The notes: a model not told the origin generated them from the letters alone. 36,901 bases of DNA from an uncultured Collinsella sp. (GCA_900556875.1 USQQ01000016.1:1-36901), one strand, 5' to 3'; positions 1-7,926 are shown, numbered from the stretch's first letter. Translations and numbers: made by a program.

Positions 1-61
1 GACTTGCAGCGACGGACCTCGGGACGCTCTTACACCACGTCTGCGCGCGCCACCCCGTTTT

Positions 62-80
62 GCCTTAGATTTGCTAAGGC
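62..80. other. small hairpin near window start
   Basis: GCCTTAG and CTAAGGC form a perfect 7-bp stem with a 5-nt loop. There is no clear T-run, and no gene is visible to the left inside the window. It could be the end of a transcript or part of the adjacent repeat. Bases 1-92 otherwise show nothing I can identify. Confidence 0.35.
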
Positions 81-92
81 GGGGAGACCTGC

Positions 93-309
93 TGGTCAAA
101 AAACATCAAATATGAGTACTGTTACCGATTTGGTCGCAGCAATTTTGGACTAATAAGGCCAGATAGCTAGTCGAAATGGCGATGAATGTACGATTTTGAT
201 CCAATTGTTAGTCCTTATAATGGACATATGTTGCGTAACCTAAGCAAATATTATCTTCTGATATGTTGTAAGCAAGGTAGCAGTACTCATTTTTGCCATT
301 TTCTGGCCA
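93..309. repeat. AT-rich element with imperfect 34-bp terminal inverted repeats (MITE-like)
   Basis: Bases 93-126 and the reverse complement of 276-309 match at 27 of 34 positions, sharing the block ATGAGTACTG near the inner side. The roughly 217-bp interval is much richer in AT than the surrounding genome and has no convincing ORF; the 75-residue reading frame across it has no RBS and no recognisable domain. The arrangement of inverted ends around a non-coding AT-rich body resembles a miniature inverted-repeat element. Only one copy is in the window, so mobility is inferred, and no target-site duplication was clear. Confidence 0.5.
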
Positions 310-334
310 CGGCCTTTGTGACAGACGTGCTGGC

Positions 335-418
335 GGGTTCGAATCCCATGCACTGGGCACAAAAAAAAGGCTCCCATCGCTGGGAGCCTTATCAGTCTAG
401 TGGTGGGCGATGAGGGAT
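335..418 (-). repeat. tRNA-Val 3'-end module, distal copy (tRNA remnant + terminator + inverted T-arm)
   Basis: Read on the minus strand, bases 418-401 repeat the last 18 nt of the intact tRNA-Val (T-loop position 59 through CCA). A terminator follows at 390-361 (10-bp stem, then eight T). Next comes an inverted T-arm-like motif (GGGATTCGAACCC on the minus strand) near 347-335. The same order recurs at 518-602, offset by 183-184 bp. The tRNA 5' part is missing, so this is a 3'-end fragment and not a tRNA gene. Confidence 0.75.
361..390 (-). terminator. terminator of the distal tRNA-Val 3'-end module
   Basis: The stem AAGGCTCCCA/TGGGAGCCTT has a TCGC loop. On the minus strand it is followed by eight T residues, which is a textbook intrinsic terminator. 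It occupies the position of the terminator of the intact tRNA-Val, but the stem sequence differs. Confidence 0.8.
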
Positions 419-517
419 GTCGCGTGCGGCTGACGCCGCCCGCTTTCGCTTCGGGCCTGCGGCCCTCGCGTGCTGCGCTGGAAAACGCTTCGCGTTTCCT
501 CAGCTTCGCACCCTGTC
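419..517 (-). repeat. three-hairpin cassette between duplicated tRNA-Val 3' ends
   Basis: These 99 GC-rich bases separate the two tRNA 3' ends. Three hairpins are visible: 480-499 (AAACGC/GCGTTT with triloop plus outer GG/CC), 453-465 (GGGCC/GGCCC) and 426-439 (GCGGC/GCCGC). Gaps between hairpins are 14 and 13 nt. On the minus strand the cassette ends in GCGAC directly before the tRNA T-loop base 59. The cassette at 29949-30050 has the same three hairpins with 15- and 13-nt gaps and the end GCGGAC. No ORF is credible here. Confidence 0.7.
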
Positions 518-530
518 GGGTTCGAATCCC
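518..530. repeat. inverted T-arm motif, proximal
   Basis: GGGTTCGAATCCC on the plus strand faces the minus-strand tRNA-Val T-arm across its terminator. The same motif stands beyond the distal copy (335-347) and, on the other strand, beyond tRNA-Thr at 29934-29944. T-arm dyads are classic attachment cores for tyrosine integrases, which makes it a candidate recombination site. Only the T-arm part is tRNA-like. Confidence 0.5.
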
Positions 531-547
531 ATGCGCTGGGCCCAAAC

Positions 548-575
548 AAAAACGGTCCCCTTGCGAGGACCGTTT
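548..575 (-). terminator. intrinsic terminator of tRNA-Val
   Basis: AAACGGTCC and GGACCGTTT form a 9-bp stem with an 8-nt loop. Read on the minus strand it ends in a T-rich tail 9 nt beyond the CCA end of tRNA-Val. Confidence 0.8.
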
Positions 576-584
576 CCAATTCAA

Positions 585-660
585 TGGTGGGCGATGAGGG
601 ATTCGAACCCCCAGCCTTGTGCGTGTAAAGCACCTGCGCTAACCGTTGCGCCAATCGCCC
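585..660 (-). tRNA. tRNA-Val (anticodon UAC)
   Basis: The minus strand folds as a full cloverleaf: acceptor GGGCGAT/ATCGCCC, D-stem GCGC, anticodon loop TTTACAC giving UAC, T-arm GGGGG-TTCGAAT-CCCTC, discriminator A and an encoded CCA. One anticodon-stem pair (G27-A43) is mismatched. A plausible -10 box (TATACT on the minus strand, 676-671) lies just upstream, and a terminator follows. Its 3' end is duplicated downstream at 401-418. Confidence 0.93.
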
Positions 661-670
661 GTGCGGAGAG

Positions 671-676
671 AGTATA
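671..676 (-). promoter_or_regulatory. -10 box of tRNA-Val
   Basis: TATACT on the minus strand lies 10 nt upstream of the tRNA 5' end. No good -35 box was found. Bases 661-847 otherwise hold only this promoter and that of asnB. Confidence 0.4.
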
Positions 677-790
677 GCAAAACAATCGCCTCATTCATCT
701 CATATCCATTAAAGGTAACTGGCGCGTGTCACAGCGGAGCTGATTCAGTTGAGATTGCCTGAACATTCCGCCCCTCTTTACGCCCTCGGG

Positions 791-796
791 TATACT
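791..796 (+). promoter_or_regulatory. -10 box of asnB
   Basis: TATACT sits about 50 nt upstream of the asnB start, with no strong -35 element at the usual distance. Confidence 0.35.
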
Positions 797-847
797 CAAA
801 AGCTACTGATTCGATTTGATGCCCAGCAACAGCAGAGGGGATAGTAT

Positions 848-2728
848 ATGTGCGGTTTTGTCGGTTTTGTCGGTGGGACGGATAACCAATCCGAGGTGCT
901 CACCAAGATGATGGACCGCATCGTCCATCGTGGTCCCGACATGGGCGGCCAGTTTATCGACGGCCGCGTTGCCCTCGGCTTCCGCCGCCTGTCGATCCTC
1001 GACCTGACCGAGGCTGGCGCCCAACCTATGGCCAACGAGGACGGTAGCGTCGTCATTGTCTTCAACGGCGAGATCTACAACTTCCAAGAACTCCGCTCCG
1101 AGCTCGAGGCCAAGGGCTACCAGTTCCACTGCGGCGCCGACACCGAGAGCCTCCTGCACGGCTATGAGGAGTGGGGCGAGGCAGTACTCGATCGCTTGCG
1201 CGGTATGTACGCCTTCGTCATCTGGGACAAGAAGAAGAACAAGCTTTTTGGCGCCCGCGATATCTTTGGCATCAAGCCGCTCTACTACTATCCCATGGCC
1301 GATGCGGGCGACGGCGCTCCGGGCGTGCTCTTTGGTTCCGAGATCAAGAGCTTCCTGGACTACCCGCACTTCCACAAGGCGGTCAACAAAAAGGCCCTGC
1401 GTCCGTACATGACGTTGCAGTATTCGGCGACTGAGGAGACCTTCTTCGAGGGTGTCTACAAGCTGCCGCCGGCGCACTACTTTACCGTCGATATCCCGAC
1501 CGGCAAGATGAACATCGAGCGCTACTGGGATTGCGATTACTCTGCCGTCGAGAAGCCGTTCGAAGAGTATGTTGATGAGCTGGACGAGGTCGTGCACGAG
1601 AGCGTCGAGGCCCATCGCATCGCCGACGTCAAGGTCGCATCGTTCCTTTCCGGCGGCGTCGACTCCAGCTATATTGCCGCTTGTCTCATGCCCGACAAGA
1701 CCTTCTCGGTGGGCTTTGACTACAAGAACTTCAACGAGACCAACTATGCCAAGGAGCTTTCCGATAAGCTCGGCGTCGAGAATGTCCGCAAGATGATTAC
1801 CGCCGACGAGTTCTTCGGTGCACTCGAGGACATTCAGTATCACATGGACGAGCCGCAGTCCAACCTGTCTTCCGTGCCGCTGTGGTTCTTGGCCGAGATG
1901 GCCCGCAAGGACGTCACCGTCGTGCTTTCGGGCGAAGGTGCCGACGAGCTCTTTGGCGGCTACGCCTACTACGAGGACACGGTCCCGGTTCGCAAGTACA
2001 AAAAGATGGTGCCGCTGCCCATCCGTCGCGCGCTCGGTAACCTGGCGCTGCATATGCCGTACTTCAAGGGACATAACTTCCTGGTCAAGGGTGCCGAGAT
2101 CCCCGAGAAGTCGTTCCTGGGACAGGCTCTGGTATGGCCGGAGCGCGAGGTCGACGACGTGCTCAAGCCCGAGTACAACACCGGCGATGGCGCCTTCGAG
2201 CTTGCCGCTCCCATCTATGCGCGCGTGAAGGGTCAGCCCGAGCTGGTCAAGAAGCAGTACCTGGACATGAATATGTGGCTCCCGGGCGACATTCTGCTCA
2301 AGGCCGACAAGATGTGCATGGCACATTCGCTGGAGCTGCGCGTGCCCTTCCTGGACCGCAAAGTCATGGAGTTCGCCGAGCACATTCCCGACCGCTACCG
2401 CATCAACGAGAACGGCAATAAACAGGTACTCCGCCACGCTGCCAACAAGTCGCTGCCCGATGAGTGGGCCACCCGTCCCAAGGTGGGCTTCCCGGTGCCG
2501 ATTGTCTACTGGCTGCGCGAGCAAAAGTGGTACGACTATGTCAAGGAGTACTTCACCGCGCCGTGGGCAAGCGAGTTCTTCGATACCGACGAGCTCATGC
2601 ACTTGCTCGATTTGCACTTTGCGGGCAAGGGCGATTTCCAGCGCAAGATCTATACGCCGCTCGTGTTCCTGGTGTGGTACAAGCGCTTCTTTATCGACGA
2701 GGACCAGCCCGCTGTTCAGGCTGCCTAG
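848..2728 (+). CDS. asnB: asparagine synthase (glutamine-hydrolysing)
   Basis: This enzyme makes asparagine from aspartate, ATP and glutamine-derived ammonia in the cytosol. Its 626 residues match the class B family. Cys2 directly follows the start Met and becomes the N-terminal nucleophile of the Ntn glutaminase domain (about 1-210). HRGPD is at 27-31 and FNGEIYN near 72. The synthetase half carries the PP-loop SGGVDSS at 268-274 and a later GEGADELFGGY segment. The start is fixed by Cys2 and by AGAGGGG about 7 nt upstream. It stands alone with its own -10 box and a strong terminator at 2754-2779. Identification is firm; an amidotransferase of the same family acting on another substrate is less likely at this length and domain order. 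Confidence 0.93.
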   Translation: MCGFVGFVGGTDNQSEVLTKMMDRIVHRGPDMGGQFIDGRVALGFRRLSILDLTEAGAQPMANEDGSVVIVFNGEIYNFQELRSELEAKGYQFHCGADTESLLHGYEEWGEAVLDRLRGMYAFVIWDKKKNKLFGARDIFGIKPLYYYPMADAGDGAPGVLFGSEIKSFLDYPHFHKAVNKKALRPYMTLQYSATEETFFEGVYKLPPAHYFTVDIPTGKMNIERYWDCDYSAVEKPFEEYVDELDEVVHESVEAHRIADVKVASFLSGGVDSSYIAACLMPDKTFSVGFDYKNFNETNYAKELSDKLGVENVRKMITADEFFGALEDIQYHMDEPQSNLSSVPLWFLAEMARKDVTVVLSGEGADELFGGYAYYEDTVPVRKYKKMVPLPIRRALGNLALHMPYFKGHNFLVKGAEIPEKSFLGQALVWPEREVDDVLKPEYNTGDGAFELAAPIYARVKGQPELVKKQYLDMNMWLPGDILLKADKMCMAHSLELRVPFLDRKVMEFAEHIPDRYRINENGNKQVLRHAANKSLPDEWATRPKVGFPVPIVYWLREQKWYDYVKEYFTAPWASEFFDTDELMHLLDLHFAGKGDFQRKIYTPLVFLVWYKRFFIDEDQPAVQAA

Positions 2729-2753
2729 CCTCGGCTTACGAACGCCTGCTCGT

Positions 2754-2779
2754 AACGGCTCCTCCGGGAGCCGTTTTTG
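2754..2779 (+). terminator. terminator after asnB
   Basis: AACGGCTCC and GGAGCCGTT form a 9-bp stem with a TCCG-type loop, and the stem runs into TTTTT. Confidence 0.85.
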
Positions 2780-2840
2780 CGTGGGTGCGTTTCAGTTACT
2801 ATAAAAAGCGTCCCTGCCAAATGGCTGAGAAAGGTGAAAG

Positions 2841-4403
2841 ATGCACCATTCGGATTCTGCGACCGTGACCACGGTCGATACGCTTGCCAAGCTTCTCGAT
2901 GTGTGCGGCGAGCTGCGCGCATCAGAGCAGGTTGACGAGCGTGCCGTGACCGGCTGCTCGTTTGATTCGCGCGCGGTCTCGGTAGGTGACGTGTTCTTTT
3001 GCAAAGGTGCTGCCTTTAAGCCCGCGTTTTTGAGCATGGCGCTCGATGCGGGCGCCGTCGCATTTGTGTGCGAGGAGTCGCTGGTCGAGTCTCTGGAGCC
3101 GCTGGCGCAGGAGAGCGGTGCTGCGATGCTGGTTGTTGATAGCGTTCGCACGGCCATGGCCCTGTTGCCGCCGGAGGTCTACGACCGTCCCGACCACGAC
3201 GTCAAGATCGTGGGCATCACCGGTACCAAGGGAAAGACCACGGCCGCTTTTATGCTCCAGTCGATTATCAAAGCGGCGGGCGAGTCCTGCGGCATGATCG
3301 GCTCGGTGAGTACCGACGACGGCATCGAGTGCTACGAGAGCACCAATACTACGCCCGAGGCCCCAGAGGTCTGGCGCCATATCGCCAACTGCCGCACGTC
3401 AGGTCGCCAGTCCATGGTCATGGAGGTCTCGAGCCAGGCGCTCAAGTACCAACGCGTCGAGAATCTGCCGTTTGACGTGGCGTGCTTCCTCAACATCGGC
3501 CGTGACCACATCTCGCCGATCGAACACCCCACGTTTGAGGATTATTTTGAGAGCAAACTCAGGATCTTTGACCAGGCAAAGACCGCCGTGGTGAATCTGG
3601 GCACCGAAGAGGTTGACCGTGTGTTGGAGGCAGCGTCGACGGCCGAGCGCTTGGTGACCGTTGGCGTCGAGCATCCCGAGGCAAGCCTGTGGGCGAGCGA
3701 TGTGCGCATGGTCGGCTTTAACATCGAGTTTAACCTGCATGGCCTGTGTGCCGACGAGTCCGAGGCGGGGGAGAAGGTCCTGCTGGGCATCGCGGGCGAC
3801 TTTAACGTGGAAAACGCGCTGGTCGCTATCGCCGCTGCGCGCGAGATCGGCATCGGTATCGAGGCTATCAAGAAGGGCCTCTCCAAACTGCGTGTGCCGG
3901 GCCGTATGGAGGTCGTGGAGTCGAAGGACGGCCGCGTGATCTGCGTCGTTGACTACGCTCACAACCAGCTTTCGTTCCGGTCGCTTTTCTCGTCGGTCAA
4001 GCGCGCGTTTCCCGCCAGTCCGGTCATTGCAGTGTTTGGCGCTGCCGGCGGCAAGGCGCAGGAGCGCCGCGAGCAGCTTCCGCGCGAGGCCGCACCATAT
4101 TCCGACCTGATGATCTTTGCCAACGAGGACCCGGCTCACGAGGACCCGATGAAGGTCTGTCGCGAGCTTGCCGAGCATGTTCCCGACGATACGCCGAACA
4201 AGATCATCCTCGACCGCGAAGCCGCTGTGCGTGCGGCGTTCAAGGCGGCGCGCGAGGAGTACGTCAACCCCGATGCTCCCACCATTGTCTTGCTGCTGGC
4301 AAAGGGTGACGAGGAGCTCATGCACGTGGGCGACGAGTTCGTGCCCATCGAGAGCGACCTTTCGCTGGCCAATCGCCTGATCGATGTTACCCAGTTTGAC
4401 TAA
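2841..4403 (+). CDS. murE: UDP-N-acetylmuramoyl-tripeptide synthetase (MurE-type ligase)
   Basis: This Mur ligase adds the third amino acid to UDP-MurNAc-L-Ala-D-Glu during cytosolic peptidoglycan precursor synthesis. The 520 residues show the MurE N-domain with SFDSRAVSVGDVFF, the P-loop GTKGKTT (128-134; usually GTNGKTT), the MEVSSQALKYQRV segment, a VVDYAHN motif and the C-terminal ligase domain. The amino-acid selectivity segment reads ANEDPAHEDP (427-436), not the DNPR-type motif of meso-diaminopimelate enzymes. This points to a lysine- or ornithine-type wall, though substrate is inferred. GAAAGG lies 6-7 nt before the ATG. It is followed closely by a HAD phosphatase and murI. Confidence 0.88.
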   Translation: MHHSDSATVTTVDTLAKLLDVCGELRASEQVDERAVTGCSFDSRAVSVGDVFFCKGAAFKPAFLSMALDAGAVAFVCEESLVESLEPLAQESGAAMLVVDSVRTAMALLPPEVYDRPDHDVKIVGITGTKGKTTAAFMLQSIIKAAGESCGMIGSVSTDDGIECYESTNTTPEAPEVWRHIANCRTSGRQSMVMEVSSQALKYQRVENLPFDVACFLNIGRDHISPIEHPTFEDYFESKLRIFDQAKTAVVNLGTEEVDRVLEAASTAERLVTVGVEHPEASLWASDVRMVGFNIEFNLHGLCADESEAGEKVLLGIAGDFNVENALVAIAAAREIGIGIEAIKKGLSKLRVPGRMEVVESKDGRVICVVDYAHNQLSFRSLFSSVKRAFPASPVIAVFGAAGGKAQERREQLPREAAPYSDLMIFANEDPAHEDPMKVCRELAEHVPDDTPNKIILDREAAVRAAFKAAREEYVNPDAPTIVLLLAKGDEELMHVGDEFVPIESDLSLANRLIDVTQFD

Positions 4404-4411
4404 TGAACCAT

Positions 4412-4444
4412 GATGGCGGCGGCGCCCTGAGTGCGCTGTCGCCA
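4412..4444 (+). other. hairpin between murE and the HAD gene
   Basis: ATGGCG...CGCCAT encloses GCGC/GCGC pairs. There is no T-run, so it is more likely an intra-operon RNA structure or weak pause site than a terminator. Confidence 0.3.
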
Positions 4445-4510
4445 TAAGCGTGTTCCCACAATCAAAACATGCCGTCCAAGTCCAAACCCTTCTACGTAAA
4501 CGGAGTAACC

Positions 4511-5422
4511 ATGTCCCACAACACCCTGCCGACCGTTGCCGAGCTTTCGGGCGAGATGCGCGAGCGCTTGGCCAAGGTCAAGTACGTCTTTACCGACCTG
4601 GATGCCACGATGCTCGCGCCCGGCTCGTGCGTGCTGCGCGACAACGACGGCAACCCCTCGACCAAGCTCGTCGAGGCTGTCGTGGCACTTGCCCGCGCCG
4701 GCATCCAGGTGGTCCCCACCTCGGGCCGCAACCGCACCATGATCCACGAGGATGCGCGCGTGCTCGGCCTCAACTCCTACATCGGCGAGATGGGTGGCCT
4801 GGTCATGTACGATCTCAAGGCCAACGATTGGGAGTATCTGACCGGCGATATGCCCTACGACCCCGCCTGCGGCTTCACGCCACATCAGGTGATCGAGCAG
4901 ACTGGCGTGTGCGAGAAGATTCTCGCCCGCTGGCCGCATAAGATCGAGTACCACAACGACATGTCGACTGGCTACAAGTACCGCGAGGTCACCGTCGGCA
5001 TGCGCGGCGATGTGCCCGACGACGAGGTCCAGGCCATCCTGGACGAGGCCGACTGCGGTCTGATCTGGGCTTGCAACGGCCATCTGACTCACCTGTCCAA
5101 GCCGACGACTCTCGAGCTCGATCGCGTCGAGGACGGTCGCGCATTCAACATCAACCCCGCGGGCCTCAACAAAGGCGTCGCCATTGCGCGCTTCTGCGAG
5201 CACCTGGGGATCGAGCGCGAGGAGACGCTCGCGCTCGGCGATTCCGAGTCCGACTTCTACATGGCCGATCACGTGGGCACGTTCTGCTTGGTCGAGAATG
5301 GCCTGACGAGCGCCGGCGCGCCCGAGTTCTTGGCTGCTTGCGAGAACGCTTTCGTTACGCGTGGCAAAATTGTCGACGGTTGGGCGGCGACGGCAGAGCT
5401 GCTGGTCGCGGCGCGTTCGTAG
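4511..5422 (+). CDS. HAD-superfamily (Cof/IIB-type) phosphatase
   Basis: This is a soluble phosphohydrolase of the haloacid dehalogenase superfamily with a IIB-type cap. From the start chosen here it has 303 residues: ATG at 4511 preceded by GGAG 6 nt away. Motif I is FTDLDATM, with the nucleophile pair D29 and D31, in place of the usual DGT ending. TSGRN forms motif II, and GDSESDF (243-249) is the Mg-binding motif IV. An upstream in-frame ATG at 4469 lacks an RBS. The substrate cannot be read from sequence; family members act on sugar phosphates, mannosyl-3-phosphoglycerate or phosphoserine. It lies between murE and murI in the same direction. Confidence 0.8.
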   Translation: MSHNTLPTVAELSGEMRERLAKVKYVFTDLDATMLAPGSCVLRDNDGNPSTKLVEAVVALARAGIQVVPTSGRNRTMIHEDARVLGLNSYIGEMGGLVMYDLKANDWEYLTGDMPYDPACGFTPHQVIEQTGVCEKILARWPHKIEYHNDMSTGYKYREVTVGMRGDVPDDEVQAILDEADCGLIWACNGHLTHLSKPTTLELDRVEDGRAFNINPAGLNKGVAIARFCEHLGIEREETLALGDSESDFYMADHVGTFCLVENGLTSAGAPEFLAACENAFVTRGKIVDGWAATAELLVAARS

Positions 5423-5473
5423 CGCGGCGTCGCTGCACTTGGACATGTCTTTTCGAGAGAGACTGGTGAGGTA

Positions 5474-6358
5474 ATGTCCGATATCGAGAATCCGGCAGGC
5501 GACACGCGCCCGATTGGCGTGTTCGATTCTGGTTTGGGCGGTCTGACGGTTGCGCGCGCGATTGCGACGGCGCTGCCGCACGAGTCCGTCTACTACTTTG
5601 GGGACACCAAGCGCTGCCCCTACGGCACCCGCACCGAGGATGAAGTGCGCTCGTTTGCGTTGCAGGCGGGTCGTTGGCTTTCGAAGCACGACGTCAAGAT
5701 TATGGTCATCGCCTGCAACACGGCGACCGCTGCGGCCTTGCGTCTGGCCCAGCAGGTGCTCGACGTCCCCGTCATCGGTGTGATCGCGCCGGGTGCCCGT
5801 GCGGCAATCAACAGCACGCGTACGCGTCGCGTGGGCGTGCTCGCCACCAACCTCACCATTCGCTCGGGCGCCTACACGCGCGCCATTCAGGATCTAGATG
5901 CCGGCGTCGATGTATACGGCTGTCCTGCCTCGAGCTTTGTCGAGGTTGTCGAACACGAGCTCGCCTCGGGTGCACATCTGCAGGAACAGTGGCTTGAGAA
6001 CGAGGACATCTTCGATACGCCTGCCGTGCGTGCGCTGGTGGGTGCCACGGTTGAGCCGCTGCGCGACCACGGTATCGATACCGTGGTGCTCGGCTGTACG
6101 CATTTTCCGCTGTTGGTGGGACCTATCCGGCATGCGCTGGGGCCTGGGGTGCGCGTCGTGAGTTCCGCCGAGGAGACCACACGCGAGTTGACCGATATCC
6201 TCACGCGCCGCGAGCAGCTGGCGGGCGACGCCGCCGAGCCGCAGCATCGTTTTGCCACGACGGCCGATAACATTGCCGAGTTTGCGGTGGCGGGCAGCTT
6301 TATCTTTGGTCAGCCGCTCAAGAGCATCGAACATATTGATATCGATGAACTGAAATAG
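5474..6358 (+). CDS. murI: glutamate racemase
   Basis: It converts L-glutamate to D-glutamate for position 2 of the peptidoglycan stem peptide. Its 294 residues carry all family signatures: IGVFDSGLGGLTV near the N-terminus, the first catalytic cysteine C81 in ACNTATAA, and the second, C208, in GCTHFPLL. The ATG is preceded by GGTGAGG. It follows the HAD gene by 51 bp and precedes rph by 54 bp, so co-transcription with murE is likely. The N-terminal tail of about 12 residues before the first strand is slightly long for the family. Confidence 0.94.
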   Translation: MSDIENPAGDTRPIGVFDSGLGGLTVARAIATALPHESVYYFGDTKRCPYGTRTEDEVRSFALQAGRWLSKHDVKIMVIACNTATAAALRLAQQVLDVPVIGVIAPGARAAINSTRTRRVGVLATNLTIRSGAYTRAIQDLDAGVDVYGCPASSFVEVVEHELASGAHLQEQWLENEDIFDTPAVRALVGATVEPLRDHGIDTVVLGCTHFPLLVGPIRHALGPGVRVVSSAEETTRELTDILTRREQLAGDAAEPQHRFATTADNIAEFAVAGSFIFGQPLKSIEHIDIDELK

Positions 6359-6412
6359 ATGTAAGGCAGCCGCCAAAGCCTTCGCCACATCTTTTGCCGA
6401 AAGGATATTTCT

Positions 6413-7138
6413 ATGGAGTACATGCAGGTCAACCGTGCCAACGGCCGCGCCGCCAACGAGTTACGCCCCGTTAAGCTCACCCGTGGCGTCATGAAGCACG
6501 CCCACGGCTCGTGTTTGGCCGAGTTCGGCGACACGCGCGTGCTGTGCGCCGCCACTATCGAGGAGGGCGTGCCGGGCTGGCGAAAGGGAGCTAAGGCCGG
6601 CTGGGTGACCGCGGAATACGCCATGCTGCCGACGTCGACCGGCAAGCGCTGCAAGCGCGAGCATGCCAACCGCAAGGGTCGCTCCATGGAGATCGAGCGC
6701 CTCATTGGTCGCAGCCTGCGTACCGTCGTCAACATGAAGGCGCTCGGCGAGTACACCGTCACCGTCGACTGCGACGTGATCCAGGCCGATGGCGGTACGC
6801 GTACGGCGGGCATTACCGGCGCCTGGGTGGCGCTGCACGACGCCCTTGCCATGTGGGTCGAGGCAGGCAAGATCGAGCGCATCCCGCTTACCGGCCAGGT
6901 GGCTGCCATCTCTATGGGCGTTGTCGACGGCAATACGCTGCTTGACCTCGATTATTCCGAGGACAGCCACGCCGAAGTCGACATGAACCTCGTTGCCACC
7001 GATACCGGTGAGATGATCGAGCTCCAGGGCACCGGCGAGCAGGCGCCCTTTGACCGTAAGCGCCTCAACACCCTGCTCGACCTGGGCGACAAGGGTATCG
7101 CCGAGCTCATCGAGCTCCAGCGCCAAGCCCTCGCCTAA
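6413..7138 (+). CDS. rph: ribonuclease PH
   Basis: This phosphorolytic 3'-exonuclease trims tRNA precursors. The 241 residues match RNase PH length. Motifs visible include RPVKLTRG, GWVTAEYAMLP with the TGKR segment, DGGTRTAGITG, and the acidic LDYSEDSHAEVDMN that binds phosphate and metal. AAAGGA lies 9 nt before the ATG; a second ATG three codons in is possible. The gene order murI-rph-rdgB is common in Gram-positive bacteria. It ends at a repeat hairpin that starts within its stop codon. Confidence 0.95.
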   Translation: MEYMQVNRANGRAANELRPVKLTRGVMKHAHGSCLAEFGDTRVLCAATIEEGVPGWRKGAKAGWVTAEYAMLPTSTGKRCKREHANRKGRSMEIERLIGRSLRTVVNMKALGEYTVTVDCDVIQADGGTRTAGITGAWVALHDALAMWVEAGKIERIPLTGQVAAISMGVVDGNTLLDLDYSEDSHAEVDMNLVATDTGEMIELQGTGEQAPFDRKRLNTLLDLGDKGIAELIELQRQALA

Positions 7139-7173
7139 CCTGCCAAAAAGGGACAGGTTAGTTTTGGCAGGTT
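7137..7173. repeat. GGGACAGG-core hairpin repeat after rph
   Basis: AACCTGCCAAAA and TTTTGGCAGGTT are a perfect 12-bp inverted repeat around the core AGGGACAGGTTAG. The left arm overlaps the rph stop codon. On the plus strand TTTT follows within two bases of the stem, so it may double as a terminator. Related cores occur at 13256, 13283, 14996, 35128 and 36836 (minus). Confidence 0.75.
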
Positions 7174-7281
7174 TTATCTGCGGAGACGTCTAGACACAAG
7201 ACTGCCGTTGATTGAGAGGGGAGAGGCAGGGGCCCTCGTCGCCCTCGGCGCGGCATTGCTATAGAGACAAGGAGACCACTC

Positions 7282-7923
7282 ATGGCACTTGAGAAGATCG
7301 ACATCGACACCCTCGACCCAGCGGTGACCATCGTCGTGGCAACGGGTAACGCCCATAAGCTCACCGAGATCGAGGCCATTTTGGGCAAGGCTATGCCCGA
7401 GGTTCGCTTTGTGGCGCTCGGCCAGCTGGGCGATTTTGAGGACCCCGAGGAAAACGGCACGACGTTTTTGGAGAACGCCATCATCAAGGCGCAGGCTGCC
7501 GTCGAGGAGACGGGGCTCATGGCCATTGCCGACGATTCGGGCCTGGTCGTTGACGCGCTGGACGGTGAGCCCGGTGTGTATAGCGCGCGCTACGCGGGCG
7601 TTCACGGCGACGATGCCGCCAACAATGCCAAGCTGCTCGTTAACCTGGAAGGCGTGGCAGACGAGGACCGCACCGCGCGCTTTATGAGCGTCGTCGCGCT
7701 CATCGACACGGACGGTCTGGTCACCTATGGTGAGGGCGCCTGCGAGGGCGTTATCGCACACGAGGGCCGCGGCGATCACGGCTTTGGCTACGACCCGCTG
7801 TTCCTGCCGGTCGACACGCCGGGCAAGACCATGGCTGAGCTGACGGCGGACGAGAAGAACGCCATCAGCCATCGTTTCCACGCGCTTGAGCATCTGTCCG
7901 CCAAACTGACGGGCGAGGAGTAA
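7282..7923 (+). CDS. rdgB: XTP/dITP diphosphatase (HAM1/RdgB family)
   Basis: It hydrolyses non-canonical purine triphosphates (XTP, dITP, ITP) to monophosphates, keeping them out of DNA and RNA. The 213-residue product has VVATGNAHKLTEI near the N-terminus, FLENAIIKA, ADDSGLVVDALDGEPGVYSARYAG, and GFGYDPLF, all family hallmarks. The first 14 residues before the core strand are an extra tail. AAGGAG is 10 nt upstream of the ATG. The next gene, dtd, begins 4 nt after its stop, so the two are translationally close, and both act in quality control. Confidence 0.93.
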   Translation: MALEKIDIDTLDPAVTIVVATGNAHKLTEIEAILGKAMPEVRFVALGQLGDFEDPEENGTTFLENAIIKAQAAVEETGLMAIADDSGLVVDALDGEPGVYSARYAGVHGDDAANNAKLLVNLEGVADEDRTARFMSVVALIDTDGLVTYGEGACEGVIAHEGRGDHGFGYDPLFLPVDTPGKTMAELTADEKNAISHRFHALEHLSAKLTGEE

Positions 7924-7926
7924 GCT

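Noticed and set aside
240..584. Open frames of 85-114 residues on the minus strand across the tRNA-Val modules
   Set aside because: They translate tRNA and terminator sequence; the repeated HGIRTRQ words come from the inverted T-arms.
803..2617. Long antisense frames opposite asnB, lysS, clpC, tuf and others
   Set aside because: High-GC codon bias creates long shadow frames; none has a domain or RBS, and the plus-strand products are unambiguous.
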